From the NCBI GenBank assembly GCA_020226215.1, contig CM035230.1, positions 3,619,501-3,683,500 of the forward strand: a stretch of DNA of 64,000 bases. The letters are read 5' to 3'. The notes beneath the pieces are model-generated. The model was not told where the DNA came from, did no database searches, and worked only from the letters and a program-made list of their open reading frames with translations. The translations under genes were made by a program, and so were the position numbers. Numbering within the stretch: the first letter of the stretch is position 1; every line of letters begins with the position of its first letter. The stretch comes from Sindora glabra (taxonomy: Eukaryota > Streptophyta > Magnoliopsida > Fabales > Fabaceae). Shown piece after piece: positions 22,538-38,729 of this stretch.

Positions 22538-23536
22538 GAAAAGTGGCTGAGATTTTTTTTTTCTGTTATGGATTGGTAAACTAAATGGAAGGATAAGATT
22601 AAATCTTGAAAGTGAACTCACAGGGGCGCAATGCACTAAATCATCACCTATGCCTTATTTTTTGTACCTTCTTTCTCTTTTCAGCACTTTTTCATGCTCC
22701 TTATCTCTATTTACTCCTTCCACCACCTTCCTCTTCCTTCTCTCCTTACCATCAGCCTTTTTTGTCTCCTCCTCCCTCCTTCTTTCTTGTCCTTCAATTT
22801 TGCGGTGGCTCTCCATCTACGGCCTTTCCTCCAAGCTAACCACTGTATAACATGAACTTGGGCTGGAACCCCCATTTGACTTCAATCTCGGACACCGATG
22901 AAGGAACCACATGACTACAAAGCTAAGTTAGGATGGAGCTCTCCGATGAGCAGTTGAGCCCTCCAGTGAGCAACTGAGCTGTTATTTCCACTCTCCTATC
23001 GTGGTTAGCTAGTGGGATGCCATTCTCAGCTCATCTAGTACAATAACAGGGGAGTTGAAATTCCTCCTCAATTGCCAACGGTTGAGCTTAGGTTTGCCAC
23101 CAGCAAGCTCATGGAGGTCTCATAGGAAGTAATAAAACATTTTCATATGCACAGTTTCTCTAGTTCTTGTTGGTTAAGGGTTAAATTCAAAATAAGGTTA
23201 TTTATGGGTATTTGTGACATTTAGATTGGTTTACAGGAAAATATAATTTTTATATTATAAAATACGAGAATAGAATGATTAAAGCATATATGAATCACTT
23301 ATTCCATTATTTTAGCAAATTAGCATATGAATTATTAAACTCGCTTAATGTGTATGGGAAATATATAAAGGAGGTTTGAAAATAGATGTTTTATGATATC
23401 ACATGTCTTAATAACATATATAGAATATGTTTAAGTGGTATATTACAATATTTTATGGATGTGAGCATGATTTAAAAGGGATTCATTTTATGCCTATCTC
23501 TCTAAGCGGATAATGTGCAAAGAAAAGTATGATGAT

Positions 23537-26500
23537 CAATTTTTTTTATTTTTTCTTCTCCTCCTCCTCCTCCTCTTCCTTTTTCTTTTTCTTTTTCTTT
23601 TTCTTCTTCTTTTTCTTTTTGGGCAGAGTTAGGTAACGCCAGCCTATAACTCAAGGAAAGGCTTTTCTCTCCTTTTGCCAAGTTGGGTAACGCTAGCTTG
23701 TAACCTAAATGAAGGCATTTCTTTTCCTATGAGTTATGTTAGGCCTTCGATAGTCAATGTAAAAGTTTGTTGATATCTCATTTATGGATCAGATATGATG
23801 ATTTATTAGTACTAATGCTAGGTTGTTACCTAGAAGTAACATAGTGTATTGCTCGAATACAGTGTCAAATAAATTAGAGCTGTTACATCGGCACTCGATG
23901 TAATATTAAATGAGCAAGGATTTTCATATTTTTATGAACGGATGTGAATAAAGAAGTTAGTCCGGGAGAGTATAATTAAGTTTGGTACTTAGAATATTAG
24001 TACATTGATAGATAAATCTTTGGAGGTAGTGGACACCACGATTTGGAGAAGGATTAATATCATGTATCTTCAAGAAACTAAATGAGTTGAAGAAAGAGTT
24101 AAGGAGTTAGACACTACAGGATTCAAACTATAGTACACAGAAAAAGTTAAAGGAAAGAACAGAGTTAGTATTATTATAGTTAAGAATTGGAATAAAAATG
24201 TGGTTGATATAAAAAGAATGGGGGATAGAATCTTATCTTAAAGATTAATAATTGCATGAGAGACTATCAATATTATTAGCATTTATACACCACAAGTAGA
24301 ATTGGAGACACATTTAAAAGAGAAGTTTTAGGAAGACTTAGAGGAGTTAGTTCAAGGAATTTCACAAGAAGAAAATATTTTCATCAAAGGGGAACTAAAT
24401 GGACATGTTGATAGTGAGGCAAGACAATTTTTGGGAACACACATAGGATTTGGTTTTGGAGCACTAAATGAAAAGAGGCAATTTATTCTTAATTTTTTAG
24501 TAGCGTATGATTTCAAGATTGTGAACACTTGTTTTAAGAAGCCGGAGGAGCATCTAATCACGTACAAGAATGGAACTTTAAGGTCGTAAATTAATTTTTT
24601 TTAGCAAGGAGCTCAAATAGAAGAATTTGTAAGGATTGCAAAGTGATTCCAAGAGAGAGTCTTACTACACAATATAGGATCTTGGTCCTCGATGTCCATT
24701 TTAAAACTTGTAATCGAAAAAGATGACAAGTTAAAAATCTAGGAATCAAGTGGTGGCAGCTCAAGGGTAAGAAACAAATGACTTTTAAGAGAATATTATT
24801 GGAGGAAGATAATTAGGAAGCATAAGAAAGTGTCAACCATATTTGGGATATGATGGCTAAAAGGGTTAGGATGGTTGTTAAGGCAGCTTTGGGTGAATAA
24901 AAAGGTTTTGGACTAAGAGATAAAGAATCTTGGTGGTGGAATGAAAGTGTACAAGAAAAATTCAAAATTAAAAAAGAATGTTTTAAGGCCTTACATGTGT
25001 GTAACAATGCTAGAAATTGAAAAAAGCATCGGAAGACCAGGAATGAGACTAAAAAGATAATGAGCGAAGCACGATCTAAAGCTTTTGAGGAGTTGTACTA
25101 AGATCTAGGAACAAATAATGGAGAATAAAAGATTTATAAGCTTGCCAAAAATAGGGAAAAGAAATCAAGAGACTTGAATCAAGTAAGGTGTATTAGGGAT
25201 AAAAAAGGACAAGTTCTGCTTACAAATGAAAATATTAAAAAAAGATGGGAGAAGTAGTTTTATAAGCTTTTCAATGATGAGTAATAATTGATTAGGAATA
25301 TAGAAAGATTAGAAACTCAAGAGGATGACCAAAATTTGACTTATTATTATAGAATTTGAGTTGGAGAGGTAAAAAAAAGCTCTTAAGAGGATGAATATTG
25401 GTAAAGTCGTTGATCCTGATGGTATTCCTATTGAAATTTGGAAATATTTAGGAGAGTAGGATATTTTTTAGTTCACTAAGTTATTTAATGAAATTTTAAG
25501 ATTTAAGAAAATGTCAAATAAGAGGAGGAGGAGGAGCATTTTGGTGCTTATGTATATGAACAAAGGAGATATTTAGAACTATATAAACTATTGAAAGATA
25601 AAACTTATGAGTCATACTATTAAATTATAGCAAAAAGTGATTGAATGTAGATTAAGAGATGAAATTAGGATTGTAGAGAATCAATTCGGATTTATATTAA
25701 GAAGGTCTATTGTAGAGGCTATTTACCTTTTATGGGGGTTGATGGAAAGGTATTGGAGTAAAGAAAGAGACTTAAATATGATTTCATTAACTTATAAAGA
25801 GCCTATGATTGAGTATTAAAAGAAATGTTGTGGAAGGTTCTGAAAAAGAAAAGAGTTCGTATTGCATATATCTAGACTATATAAGACATGTATGATAGAG
25901 CAATTACAAATAAAGAACTTTTGAAGGAGAGACAAAAGATTTTATGGTAAGGATAGGTCTACATCAGGGTTCAGCTTTGAAGCCTTGAGTCCTTACTTAT
26001 TTAATCTAGTTTTGGATGTTCTTACTAGGGATATACAAGAGACTATCTCTAAATGTATGCTATATATGGATGATATAGTTCTGATTAAGGAATCATGGGA
26101 AGAGGTTAACTATAAATTGGAGCTTTGGAGATAAGCATTGGAATCAAAGGACTTTCACTTAAGAGTAAGATAGAGTATATGCATTACAAATTTGACAAGA
26201 AGTAAGATAGAAATAATTTACAAGTAAGAATTGGAGAGCATATCATACTACAAGTATCTTAATTTAAGTAAGTGGGATTTATATTTTAAAGTGATGAAAA
26301 AATTGATGGAGATGTCACACGTATAATACAAGTTGGATGATTAAAATGAAGAAAGGCATCAAGAGTTATTTACGATTGCAAAATATCTACTAAGCTTAAA
26401 GGGAAGTTTTATCAAACTGCTATACGACCAGTTATATTTTATGGTAGTGAATGGTGAGCTTTGAAAGGACAATAAAAGCAAAAAATCGGGGTAATAGAAA

Positions 26501-26875
26501 TGAAAATGTTAAGATAGATGTGTGGCTATACAAGAAAGAATAAGATATGAAATGAATTCATATAAGGACATATTGACGTGGCACCTATTGAGGAGAAGAT
26601 GATAGAAAATCAGTTAAGGTGGTTTGGTCATGTGTAAAGAAGGCTATTAGAGGCACCAGTGAGAAGAATCGATCTCATGATCTTTAACCTTATGAAAAGG
26701 AGTAGAGGGAGGCTAAAAAAGATATTGAGAGAAGTTATGAAAAAGAATCTCTTGGTGAATAATATTACTAAAAATTTGGTTACTAATAAAGTTCAATAGC
26801 ATCGTGCAATCCATGTTATTGACTTCACTTGTGGGATAAGACTTTATTATTATTGTTATTGTTGTTGTAAATACT
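23537..26875 (+). mobile_element. RTE-type LINE (non-LTR retrotransposon), decayed
   Basis: It has a CT-rich 5' end (23545-23620) and a 5' UTR with two related phrases containing GGTAACGC (23631, 23687). These are followed by endonuclease and RT remnants. The end CACTTGTGGGATAAG plus a (TTG)/(ATT) tail at 26845-26868 is typical of plant RTE LINEs. Candidate target-site duplication TGATGAT at 23530-23536 and 26876-26882. It sits inside solo LTR copy B in the same orientation. The 5' end is less certain than the 3' end. Confidence 0.8.
23990..26640 (+). pseudogene. LINE ORF remnant: endonuclease and reverse transcriptase
   Basis: The endonuclease part shows INIMYLQETK (near 24050), then an Asp-to-Glu-type box GELNGHV (near 24380) where GDLNGH is expected. 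RT remnants include VDPDGIPIEIW (near 25410), NQFGF (near 25680) and the catalytic MLYMDDIVLIKE (near 26060), which keeps both aspartates. The tail shows pieces resembling VAPIEEKM and RWFGHV (26580-26630), found in plant RTE proteins next to the 3' end. Many stops and frameshifts rule out function. The endonuclease nicks DNA and the RT copies the RNA at the nick. Confidence 0.8.
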
Positions 26876-28699
26876 TGATGATGGCCTTAAATGATTTAGA
26901 GCAAGTGTATGACTAGCTTAAAGGAAATGATAGGAAGATTCAACATTTTTAATGATTTGGATTGGAATGGATAGAATCTTGAATGTACGAAATATAAATT
27001 TTTGAAATATTTCTATGCTATGATAGATTTTTTGAATTTCTATAATCAACCTTAGGAGAGTTACAATATAAATCTAATTAATGATAAACTATGGTAAATT
27101 CTTAAATCATATGCTAATATTGGAAAATAAATGAAGTATGATTAGAGACTCCAGGATATTGAGTTATTATATCTAGAATGCATTTTTAGCATAAGAGTTA
27201 ATATCTTGGTAATCAAAGTTGATCTAAATATAAAATATGGCATCTGACTGCATAAACTATGTTCGGAGATACAAGAAGCTGATAATGAGAAGTATTATTA
27301 TAATATGAATAGAATAACGATTTTGAAACTTATAGAAAGAGGAGAATTAATGGTTATATATTTATAATTTATCTCGTATATGGTACTAATAGGAGGAAAA
27401 TATGAAAGGATGACTAAGGATGCTTTAGAACCTCTAAAGGTGGATTAACATTACTAGGTGAGTATATATATCTCACTACTAATTTTATCTTAATATAAAA
27501 TGATTTAATTGTATTCTTCTTATTTGTAATTTAGATTTCATTCTTATTTATGAAATTAATTTTTTGATATAAAAGTAAGTAGTTGTTGATGAATGATAGT
27601 TGATTAGAGTGCGTAGTGAAAGTATGATTATGTTATTAGTAGCCATTGATTAATTAATTGTGAAAGGATTGTAATGATTGTGTTATATGCTTTGATGGCT
27701 CGGCTATTTGTCTATGTAGGCTTGTGTTAGATTTGGTGATGTGAATGTAGTGAAATTCTAATGAAATAATTACATTGTGAATGGAGCTTTATAAGGCATT
27801 GGAAATTACGAATAGTGTGAAACCCAAACGAAAGATTTTTGGTAGATAATTATGAAAGATATAAAATTGATGTGAGAGTAGGATGGTAAATTCTTGATGA
27901 ATAGTTGAAAAGTATAAAAATAGCCTTGAAATAAAATAGTAGCTACATGTATGGCTACTGTAATTATTAAGTGATGTTTTATGATATTGGAGTTTCTGCT
28001 TATGGTTAGATGTCCTCGTTTGACATGATTGTAATGACTTGATGTAAATAAGATGAATTGTTTGTGTTTAGCCTTAATGGCCATTCATGATTGTGATATC
28101 TATTCAGAATGGGTAGTTTATAGTACCGAGTTATATGCAAGAGAACTTCCGTTATAGGCAAAGTTTCACATGTTTTAGAAGTCTAGAAAAATATAGGTTT
28201 TTTAATATTTTAATTTAATATATGTTTAACTTATGAATATCTAGTCAAATGTTGGTAGATACATGCTTATTGAGTTTATGTAACTCACTCTATTTTACTT
28301 CAATATTTTCATATTAAGACTTGAGCTTGATGCATTCATAGAGAATCAAAGATTGCTTAGAAGATTTGATAGTTGAGGATTCCTTTGAAGTATGATTTGA
28401 TGATTGCAATGTTAAGGTTGATTATGATGTATTGAACTATTTATTGTAGTATTATGTGTATGTTGAATATTATCGTATCTAAAAATTAAACAAGTTTTAT
28501 ATTGTAGAATGTGTAACTCTCGAGAAGTGTTTAAAAACAAGGCAGATTCTATCTATATTTCTATAAAATTTTCAATTAAAATTTTAAATTTCCCTAAAAT
28601 TTGTAAACTCCTGCTAGATTAAAAAAGTGAAAAATAGTTAAGGTTTATAGAAATTGATAATGAGATTTACATTGGTTACGATCAGGATGGGTAGTGACA

Positions 28700-28869
28700 A
28701 AAATACTATCTCATAAAAAGACCTAAATGTCATTGAACATAGTAAAAGTACAAATTGAAAGCTAAAATAGTCAAATAGTTAAATTAGCCCTAAAGTATCA
28801 TTTATAAGTTTCAAGTTTACTCCTTGAAGTGTATTCTTGATATTCTTAGTTCTACTTTTTAATATGGAA
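28700..28869. other. Short unassigned stretch between copy B and a truncated LTR
   Basis: It begins with the right target-site duplication of copy B. It should be the continuation of block 2 from 21773. No gene or clear repeat was recognised. The truncated LTR begins near 28870, where similarity to 33890-34150 starts. Confidence 0.4.
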
Positions 28870-29876
28870 GAGGGCCAAAGGCCTTGCACTTTATTACTTT
28901 GTTGCTTTTTGGCCATTGCTGCAACTTCAACTCAATGGAGAACAGCACACAACATCCATAATGGAGGTGCACTAGAAAGATAACTGGTAGCAATAAGAGA
29001 TGGTAGCTCCAGTGCTTACTAGTTCACTTACTTCTCTCAGCCTGGTTAATGATCTTTATGCATAAAGGAATTGCCACATGATAGCAGAGACTTGTTGCTA
29101 TCCCCATAATGCCAACCTGAAGATGAATGACACCAAGCTAGACAAATAGAAACTTCAAGCAGGGTGGTGACGTAGAGGAAGAGAGAGAAGAAGTTGGGTG
29201 GTGGAGGAAAAAAGAAAGGGAAAAAGAAAAAAAAACAACAATTGAGTTGGTGAAAGGAGAAATAAAAAATAGCTAGAAAAGAAAAGTAAAAAGGAAAGAG
29301 ATAAAAAAAAAGGAGTTATGGGTTTTATTGCCACACTTCTCACACATGTAAGCTTAAATCCTATTATGTAATCTTGACCCTCCACTTCCAATTTCAACTA
29401 ATCCCATCCATTAATTTATTTCAAAAAAAAATCATTTTTGTAAAATTGATCTCAACTTATTTGTTTTCACTCTTCCCTTAATATATAAATATATTTGTAA
29501 TAGTTAGGAAAATTTTAAATTTTAAAATAAATATTTTAATCTCCCTCAATTCCTAAAAATAATTTATAAAATACAAACAAATTATTTCATAAATCCTTAC
29601 ACCTATGCTCACTAAATTGTTTTCAACTTGCAAGAAATTTCTTGTAAAAATTATTTTAAATTAATTTTAAATTAATAATGGCTATATAAAAATAATTAAT
29701 TTTGAGTATGATCATAAGTATCATTTTTAATATTCCAAAACCTTTTAAAAAAGGAAAAGAAATTTAAAGCCAAAATTAGTTGAATGAATAATTAAATATC
29801 CACAAGTATCAAAATTTATAAAATTTTAAATACTTTAAAATTTATAAAACCTTAAATATTAACCTGAAGCATTACA
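28870..29876 (-). repeat. Long LTR family, truncated 3' LTR copy
   Basis: On the minus strand it starts TGTAATGCTTCAGG at 29876, directly after a polypurine tract. It keeps only the first ~1 kb of the LTR, including the pyrimidine-rich tract (29160-29320 as purines on the plus strand). Its left part matches the other LTR of the pair at 33890-34150, for example ACCTTGCACTTTGTTACTTC-like words. The 3' two thirds are missing. Confidence 0.75.
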
Positions 29877-29895
29877 AGTTCTCCCTCTTTCAAGA
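29877..29895 (-). other. Polypurine tract of the long-LTR element
   Basis: The minus strand reads CTTGAAAGAGGGAGAACT next to the LTR start. The bases before it (AAGGATGAATTTT) resemble the standard end of gypsy pol 3' regions. This identifies the LTR at 29876 as a 3' LTR. Confidence 0.75.
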
Positions 29896-31518
29896 AAATT
29901 CATCCTTAAATTTTCTAGAAATTAAGCATGATTGCATTGAATTGTCAAGAGTTTATTTATCAATTCAGTGCTATCATTTCAGTGTATCATCATAGGAGCT
30001 AATCAACATTTCTTTTTTTCTCTCTCTTCTTTTTTTTGAGCAATTCTACGTACTAGTTAATTTAAATGCATCTACATGAACTTTCATTACTTAAACAATT
30101 TAGCAAATCACTTTCACTAAAGGCAAGCTAACACGTTTACTTACAAGCTAAACACATTAAGCAAGTTAAATGTAAATGAGCACCCTAAAAATAACTTAAT
30201 GTTCATCATGCAATCCTTAAACACAAATCTCATCTCTTATCTACTCAAGTAAGAAATGCTATTTATATCAACATTGGTCATTCATTGCAATCCCAATACA
30301 TTACACACATAATAAGTAATTTAAGTAATTATCATGGAAATAAATCATAGTCAACAATCTACAATCAGGGATCTCAACTAAAGATTTGATTACATAAACA
30401 AGCTTATAACTTGGCTTCACCCAAAGTTATAATCATACTAACACTTCATTCAATTGGCTAATAAAATTTACAATCAATAATTAAAATCATATCTCGTATA
30501 TACCCAATGGAAAATCATACAAATTGCTATTGCAATAATATCCTTATAATTTCCCATTTCAAAATTTAATAGCAGTCATTCATGAAAATATAAGTTTATA
30601 ATATATTCTCACTAAGCATTACAACAAATACTAACTTCACACACAACCCATCTTGGGAAATGATTAATCATTCAAATAACTAAAAAGCTAGTCATGTCAC
30701 ACTAGATAAAAATATTCCAAATTAACCAAATATTAACATCATAACACAATGCATAACAATATAGAGAATGACTATAGTAGCTTTTTAGTAAAAATTTATT
30801 GAATGACTATAATTGATATTTAAGGTTTCTCCTTGTACTTTTGATTTAGCCTTATCCCTTGCCACCCTAGGTAGAAGGCCACCAACTTTTTTCTTTTATT
30901 ATTAACCACTCCTTTCCTCTACTACGAAAGATGCATATCTCCCCTTTCATTATAAATCATATACCAACTTAGTATTCATACTTATGATGAGCAATGATAG
31001 GCCATCATAGGCAATAAATATCCATTTTATTATCTCATATCATAGGGTATAGTTAGAATATCAACTATGCTATATGAGTTTTGTAAATAAAACTTGTCAT
31101 TCTCATGTCATCAACCATTTAGCATCAATGAATTACATAATTCATCACATAGTCTTAAGCATATTCATTTTCTTAATCAACAATAATAAATCACAATTTA
31201 GATTCATTTCACACTATACAAACTATTCATTTCATACAATTCCAGCCATTCATTTCACATTCAAATCATTCCTTTCACATAATTCAAACCATCACATACT
31301 TTCACCATTTAGATCAGAAATGATTTACCAAGGAAATAGCTTATCCCACCATATAAACTATAAAGAGATCCAACAAATTAACAAATAATGGCTAACACAT
31401 ATATAATAGACAATTCATAGAGATCTTCAAAGACACATCTTACAATATATTCAACTTGTTTACCCAGATTTGATAGTCGGATCACTCTAGCCCATTCACC
31501 ACTAGGAACCTAAACTAT
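29896..31518 (-). mobile_element. Apparently non-coding internal region of the long-LTR element
   Basis: About 1.62 kb lies between the primer site (31519-31530) and the polypurine tract. I found no gag, protease, RT or integrase motif on the minus strand. The 104-codon plus-strand frame at 31074-31388 is a His/Asn/Ser-rich run on the wrong strand. Bases 30860-30985 hold the conserved block also seen at 7620 and 43519. A long LTR with a short non-coding interior fits a LARD-type non-autonomous element. An internal deletion of a coding element is the alternative. Confidence 0.6.
30860..30985 (-). repeat. Conserved ~100-bp block, copy 2
   Basis: On the minus strand it shows AGGAGTGGTTAATAATAAAA, then TTGGTGGCC and CTAGGGTGGCAAGGGATAAGG. 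It aligns by eye with copy 1 (7620-7720) and copy 3 (43519-43640). It lies inside the non-coding interior of the long-LTR element. Confidence 0.5.
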
Positions 31519-31530
31519 GCTCTAATACCA
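31519..31530 (-). other. Primer binding site of the long-LTR element (tRNA-Met type)
   Basis: The minus strand reads TGGTATTAGAGC, one change from TGGTATCAGAGC. Four bases separate it from the LTR end. It shows that the long-LTR family is a true LTR retrotransposon family primed by initiator tRNA-Met. Confidence 0.8.
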
Positions 31531-31534
31531 TCTC

Positions 31535-34500
31535 TATCATGACCTAATCCTATTATGATTAGTATGGATCCCGATATTCAGTTTCCATTAGCCTTAACAC
31601 TATCCACTTTAACTTATCCAATGGAAATCTCTATATTTCCAGGGAACTCAAAATTCATTTTAAATTTTGTAGAAAAATAAATAGAGTCTCCTTTGTTTTG
31701 TAGACATTTTCTAAGGATCACATGCCTATAATATAAAACTTGTATATATTCTTAGATATGACAAATATAATAGCACCATATGCATGCATAATACCACACA
31801 ATTACAACATGTATATAAATACATGATTCAATGCATTAAATGTTGAACTATCATAAACTTTATCTTTAATGTTGAGTCTAATCTAACTGTCAAAATCCTT
31901 TAATAAGACAATCTTGATTCTTTATATATGCAACAAGCTTAAATATGCTTATTCCAACCTAAAAACATTTTAAATAAAATGGAGTGAATTGCGAGAACTT
32001 AGTGAGCATATATCCACAACTACTAATTTGAGATTCAAATATATTAAGTAGTCACTTGCTGACTAAGTATTTGATAAGAAGAATTAATGCAATTCAAACT
32101 TCTTAGGTTTCTCGAATGTAAGAAACCAAGTCTTGGATTGAGTATTCACTTACACGTAACTTAGTTAGTATGTTTCACTTCACACTTCATAGTAGACTCA
32201 ACTATTCACTAGTACCTACTATCTTAGTCATATCACACACCACACATTTTGGGAAGTTATTACATTCATAAATAGCTACTAAGGCTCAAATTCAAATGAA
32301 TTGTTATAATCATATCATATAGACATTTATAACAAACATACATGCTTTCACATTTTGATTCTTAGGTTAAGCTTATATCCTTCACAAACTAATTGCCAGG
32401 ACTTTTCCATCTGGCTTTCATATCATTATCCCATTATAGTCCACAATTTCTAATGCCATTATGGTATGATTCACAAATAATATACATATGAGAGCTTAGC
32501 CCTTATATTACAATTGTTTATAAACATTTCTATGTTAAGTAACTAATTCATCATAAGGTAATATAAAAGCACAAAGTAGTATATATAGATAATGATCCCA
32601 TCATGTTTACCTATACAACCATAACATATAAATATCATTGAAACTCAATCAAAATTAACTAATAGTTGAAAACTGTACCACCATGCTTTCTAAGCACGGC
32701 CAATGTAATAGTCATTCACATGGATAATCATACTTACACCATGAATATTCATTCCATATCACTTATGCCTGATTGTGAGGGTAATTTAATAATAACCTAT
32801 GTTAACTTTTGAGTTTATGCATGAATATATATACATGGATATATAAATTGCATCATGAATGAGAAAAATATAATTTATAACATTTAATCAATTTTTTATT
32901 AAAATATTAATCTTTAATGAGATATATACTCACTTGGTGGTATTCATTGGCTTTGAAGATCTCCAAGCATTTGTTTCATTCACTTTGATCTCCCATTTCC
33001 TCCTACTTCATGATTTATAAGAATTTATAAATACATCACATGCACTTATTTTCTTTTCAATTCACTATCATGAAATCTAATTAGAGTATTTCAATATCTT
33101 ATATTACCATTCTATTATCTCTTTCATGAGTTAATCACTAGAAATCGAGAATATGCTATTTCATGGTAATTTGAAATCAAATTTACATGTGTGAAAATGT
33201 TAAAGTTTAATATTCTAGAAAAGTTCATTTTGTGCCACTCATTCATCCTAAGCTATCACATTCTTTATATTTGAATTTATCATTGAAAATTCAAAAATTC
33301 TTATATATGAAAACTTCTCTAATTCGAAGTAAGAAACAATCAAAATATTAGATTTTGAAGATATGAATGTACGTTAAGTGTATTGGTCTAATGCTCTTGA
33401 GAATATAATTCTAATTTTATCGATGCTATACCTAGCATACAAAATACGGTGATAAACCAAGGGTTCTCTAAAATCAATTTAAATTCTCTATAATATTAAA
33501 ATACTACACTCTAAAGAGGCTTTACTCATACTATTTTAGCACTCTGTAGCATGGAAATATTATTTTTTAAAAGTATTACTAGGAATCCATAATATACATA
33601 AAATGAGTTTCTTGAATCATGCATGAATCTAACAAAATAATAAAATGTAATACTCCATATATACCTTAATCATCTTATTTTTTGCATTTTACCACATAAA
33701 AATCATATTTTTCATATATTTTATTATATATATCAAAAACCCATAATGAGTTTTCTTAAATCAACTTTCAAAATGTCAGAAATCATAAAGGGCCTTTGTA
33801 TAAAATGGCTCATTGTTACCAAGAAGAATCATTGGCAACTCATCAACAAAACAAAAATGCATCGAAGTAGCGGCTACTAGAAGAGGACTAAAGACCTTGC
33901 ACTTTGTTACTTCACTACTTTTTGGCCACTCATACAACTTTAACTCGCGACAGAGAGCAACACTTAACATCCACGATGGAGGCACATTGGAGAAATGACT
34001 AGCAGTGATCGGAGATGGCAGATTCAGTGCCTACCATTTCATCAGTTTCTCTCAAGCCGGTTAATGATCCCTATGCACAGAGGAATTACCACACGATGGT
34101 AGGGACTTGCTGCTATGCTAATGACACTAACCTAAAGATGAACGATGCCTAACTAGACAAACAACAACTTCGAGTAAAGGTGGTGGTGTGGAGGAAGAGA
34201 GGAAAGGGAGAGGAAGAAAGAGAAGAAGTTGAAGGGTGGAGGAAGAAGAAAGAAGAAAGAAAGGAAAAAAAAGAATAAACAAGGAACAACTGAGTCAATG
34301 AAAGGAGAGAGAAGAAATAACGAGAAAAAGAAAGTAAAAAGGAGAAAGAAAAAAAGATAAAAAGGAGTTATGAGTTTTATTCCCATGCTTCTCATACCCG
34401 AGAGTTCAATTCTTCTTATGTAATCTTAACCCTCCACTTCCAATTTCAACCAATTTCAGCCATTAATTTATTTCAAAAAAATTATTTTTGTAAAATTGAT

Positions 34501-34538
34501 CTGAATTCAATTACTTTCACTCTTCCCTCAATATATAA
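31535..34538 (-). repeat. Long LTR family, 5' LTR of the partial element: inner part
   Basis: On the minus strand this is the last ~3.0 kb of an LTR, ending GGTCATGATA at 31535 next to the primer site. The first ~0.4 kb of the same LTR lies at 43134-43518, on the other side of LTR copy E. Together they give ~3.4 kb, matching the family. The pyrimidine-rich tract is at 34160-34370 (purines on plus). The stem-loops are decayed (near 32905-32945 and 31985-32010). Confidence 0.75.
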
Positions 34539-34548
34539 TGTCATAACC

Positions 34549-38173
<3,625 letters not shown>

Positions 38174-38729
38174 TAACCTATCTTGATTGTGACTAGTATA
38201 GATCCCAATACCAGTTTCCATAAGTCTTAACATAATTCACTCTAATTTTAGTCAACGAGAGTCACCAACTTTTTAGGGTAACTTAAAATTCAATTTAAAT
38301 ATTTATGAAAAAAATGGACAAAATTTTTATTATTTTTGAACACTTTTTAAGGGTCACACGTCCTATAATACAAAAATATGTATATTTCTAGATATAATAG
38401 TATTAAGATACATACGATACTACACAATCTCAATACATATACACAAATATAAATTCAACACAATAATTGATAGATCAATACCATTTGTATTTCGAATATT
38501 GATCCTAATCTAACAATAATTCCCAACTGTCAAATCTTCTAATTAGGTGGCTTTAAATCTCCATAGATGTAATAAAATTCAAACATATTAGTCTTAACCT
38601 AAAAATATTGAAACTAAAATAGAATTATAGAAGCTCGGTGAGCATATATCTTCTATTACTAAATCTTAATTTTATTATATTAATTAGGCACGTGCTAAAA
38701 TTGGTTGGAGAAATAAAAGCCATCCAAAC

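Larger units (their letters stand above)
21774..28699 (+). repeat. Long LTR family, copy B: solo LTR carrying a LINE and a foldback element
   Basis: It starts TGTAACATCCCAAAATTTAA and ends GGGTAGTGACA. The flanks AAAAT (21769-21773) and AAAAT (28700-28704) form a perfect 5-bp target-site duplication. Removing the LINE (23537-26875) leaves about 3.59 kb, equal to copies A and D. No primer site follows the right end, so it is a solo LTR. The stem-loops occur at 27458-27476 and 28272-28286. The pyrimidine-rich tract is at 22640-22800. Confidence 0.9.

Noticed and set aside
22364..22636. 90-codon minus-strand frame
   Set aside because: It reads through the foldback element; the apparent repeat of residues reflects the inverted arms.
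31074..31388. 104-codon plus-strand frame rich in His, Ser, Asn, Ile
   Set aside because: Antisense to the element it lies in, low complexity, no recognisable domain.
34153..34395. Hydrophobic 80-codon minus-strand frame
   Set aside because: It comes from the CT-rich tract of the long LTR and recurs as similar frames in other copies (for example 29155-29397).
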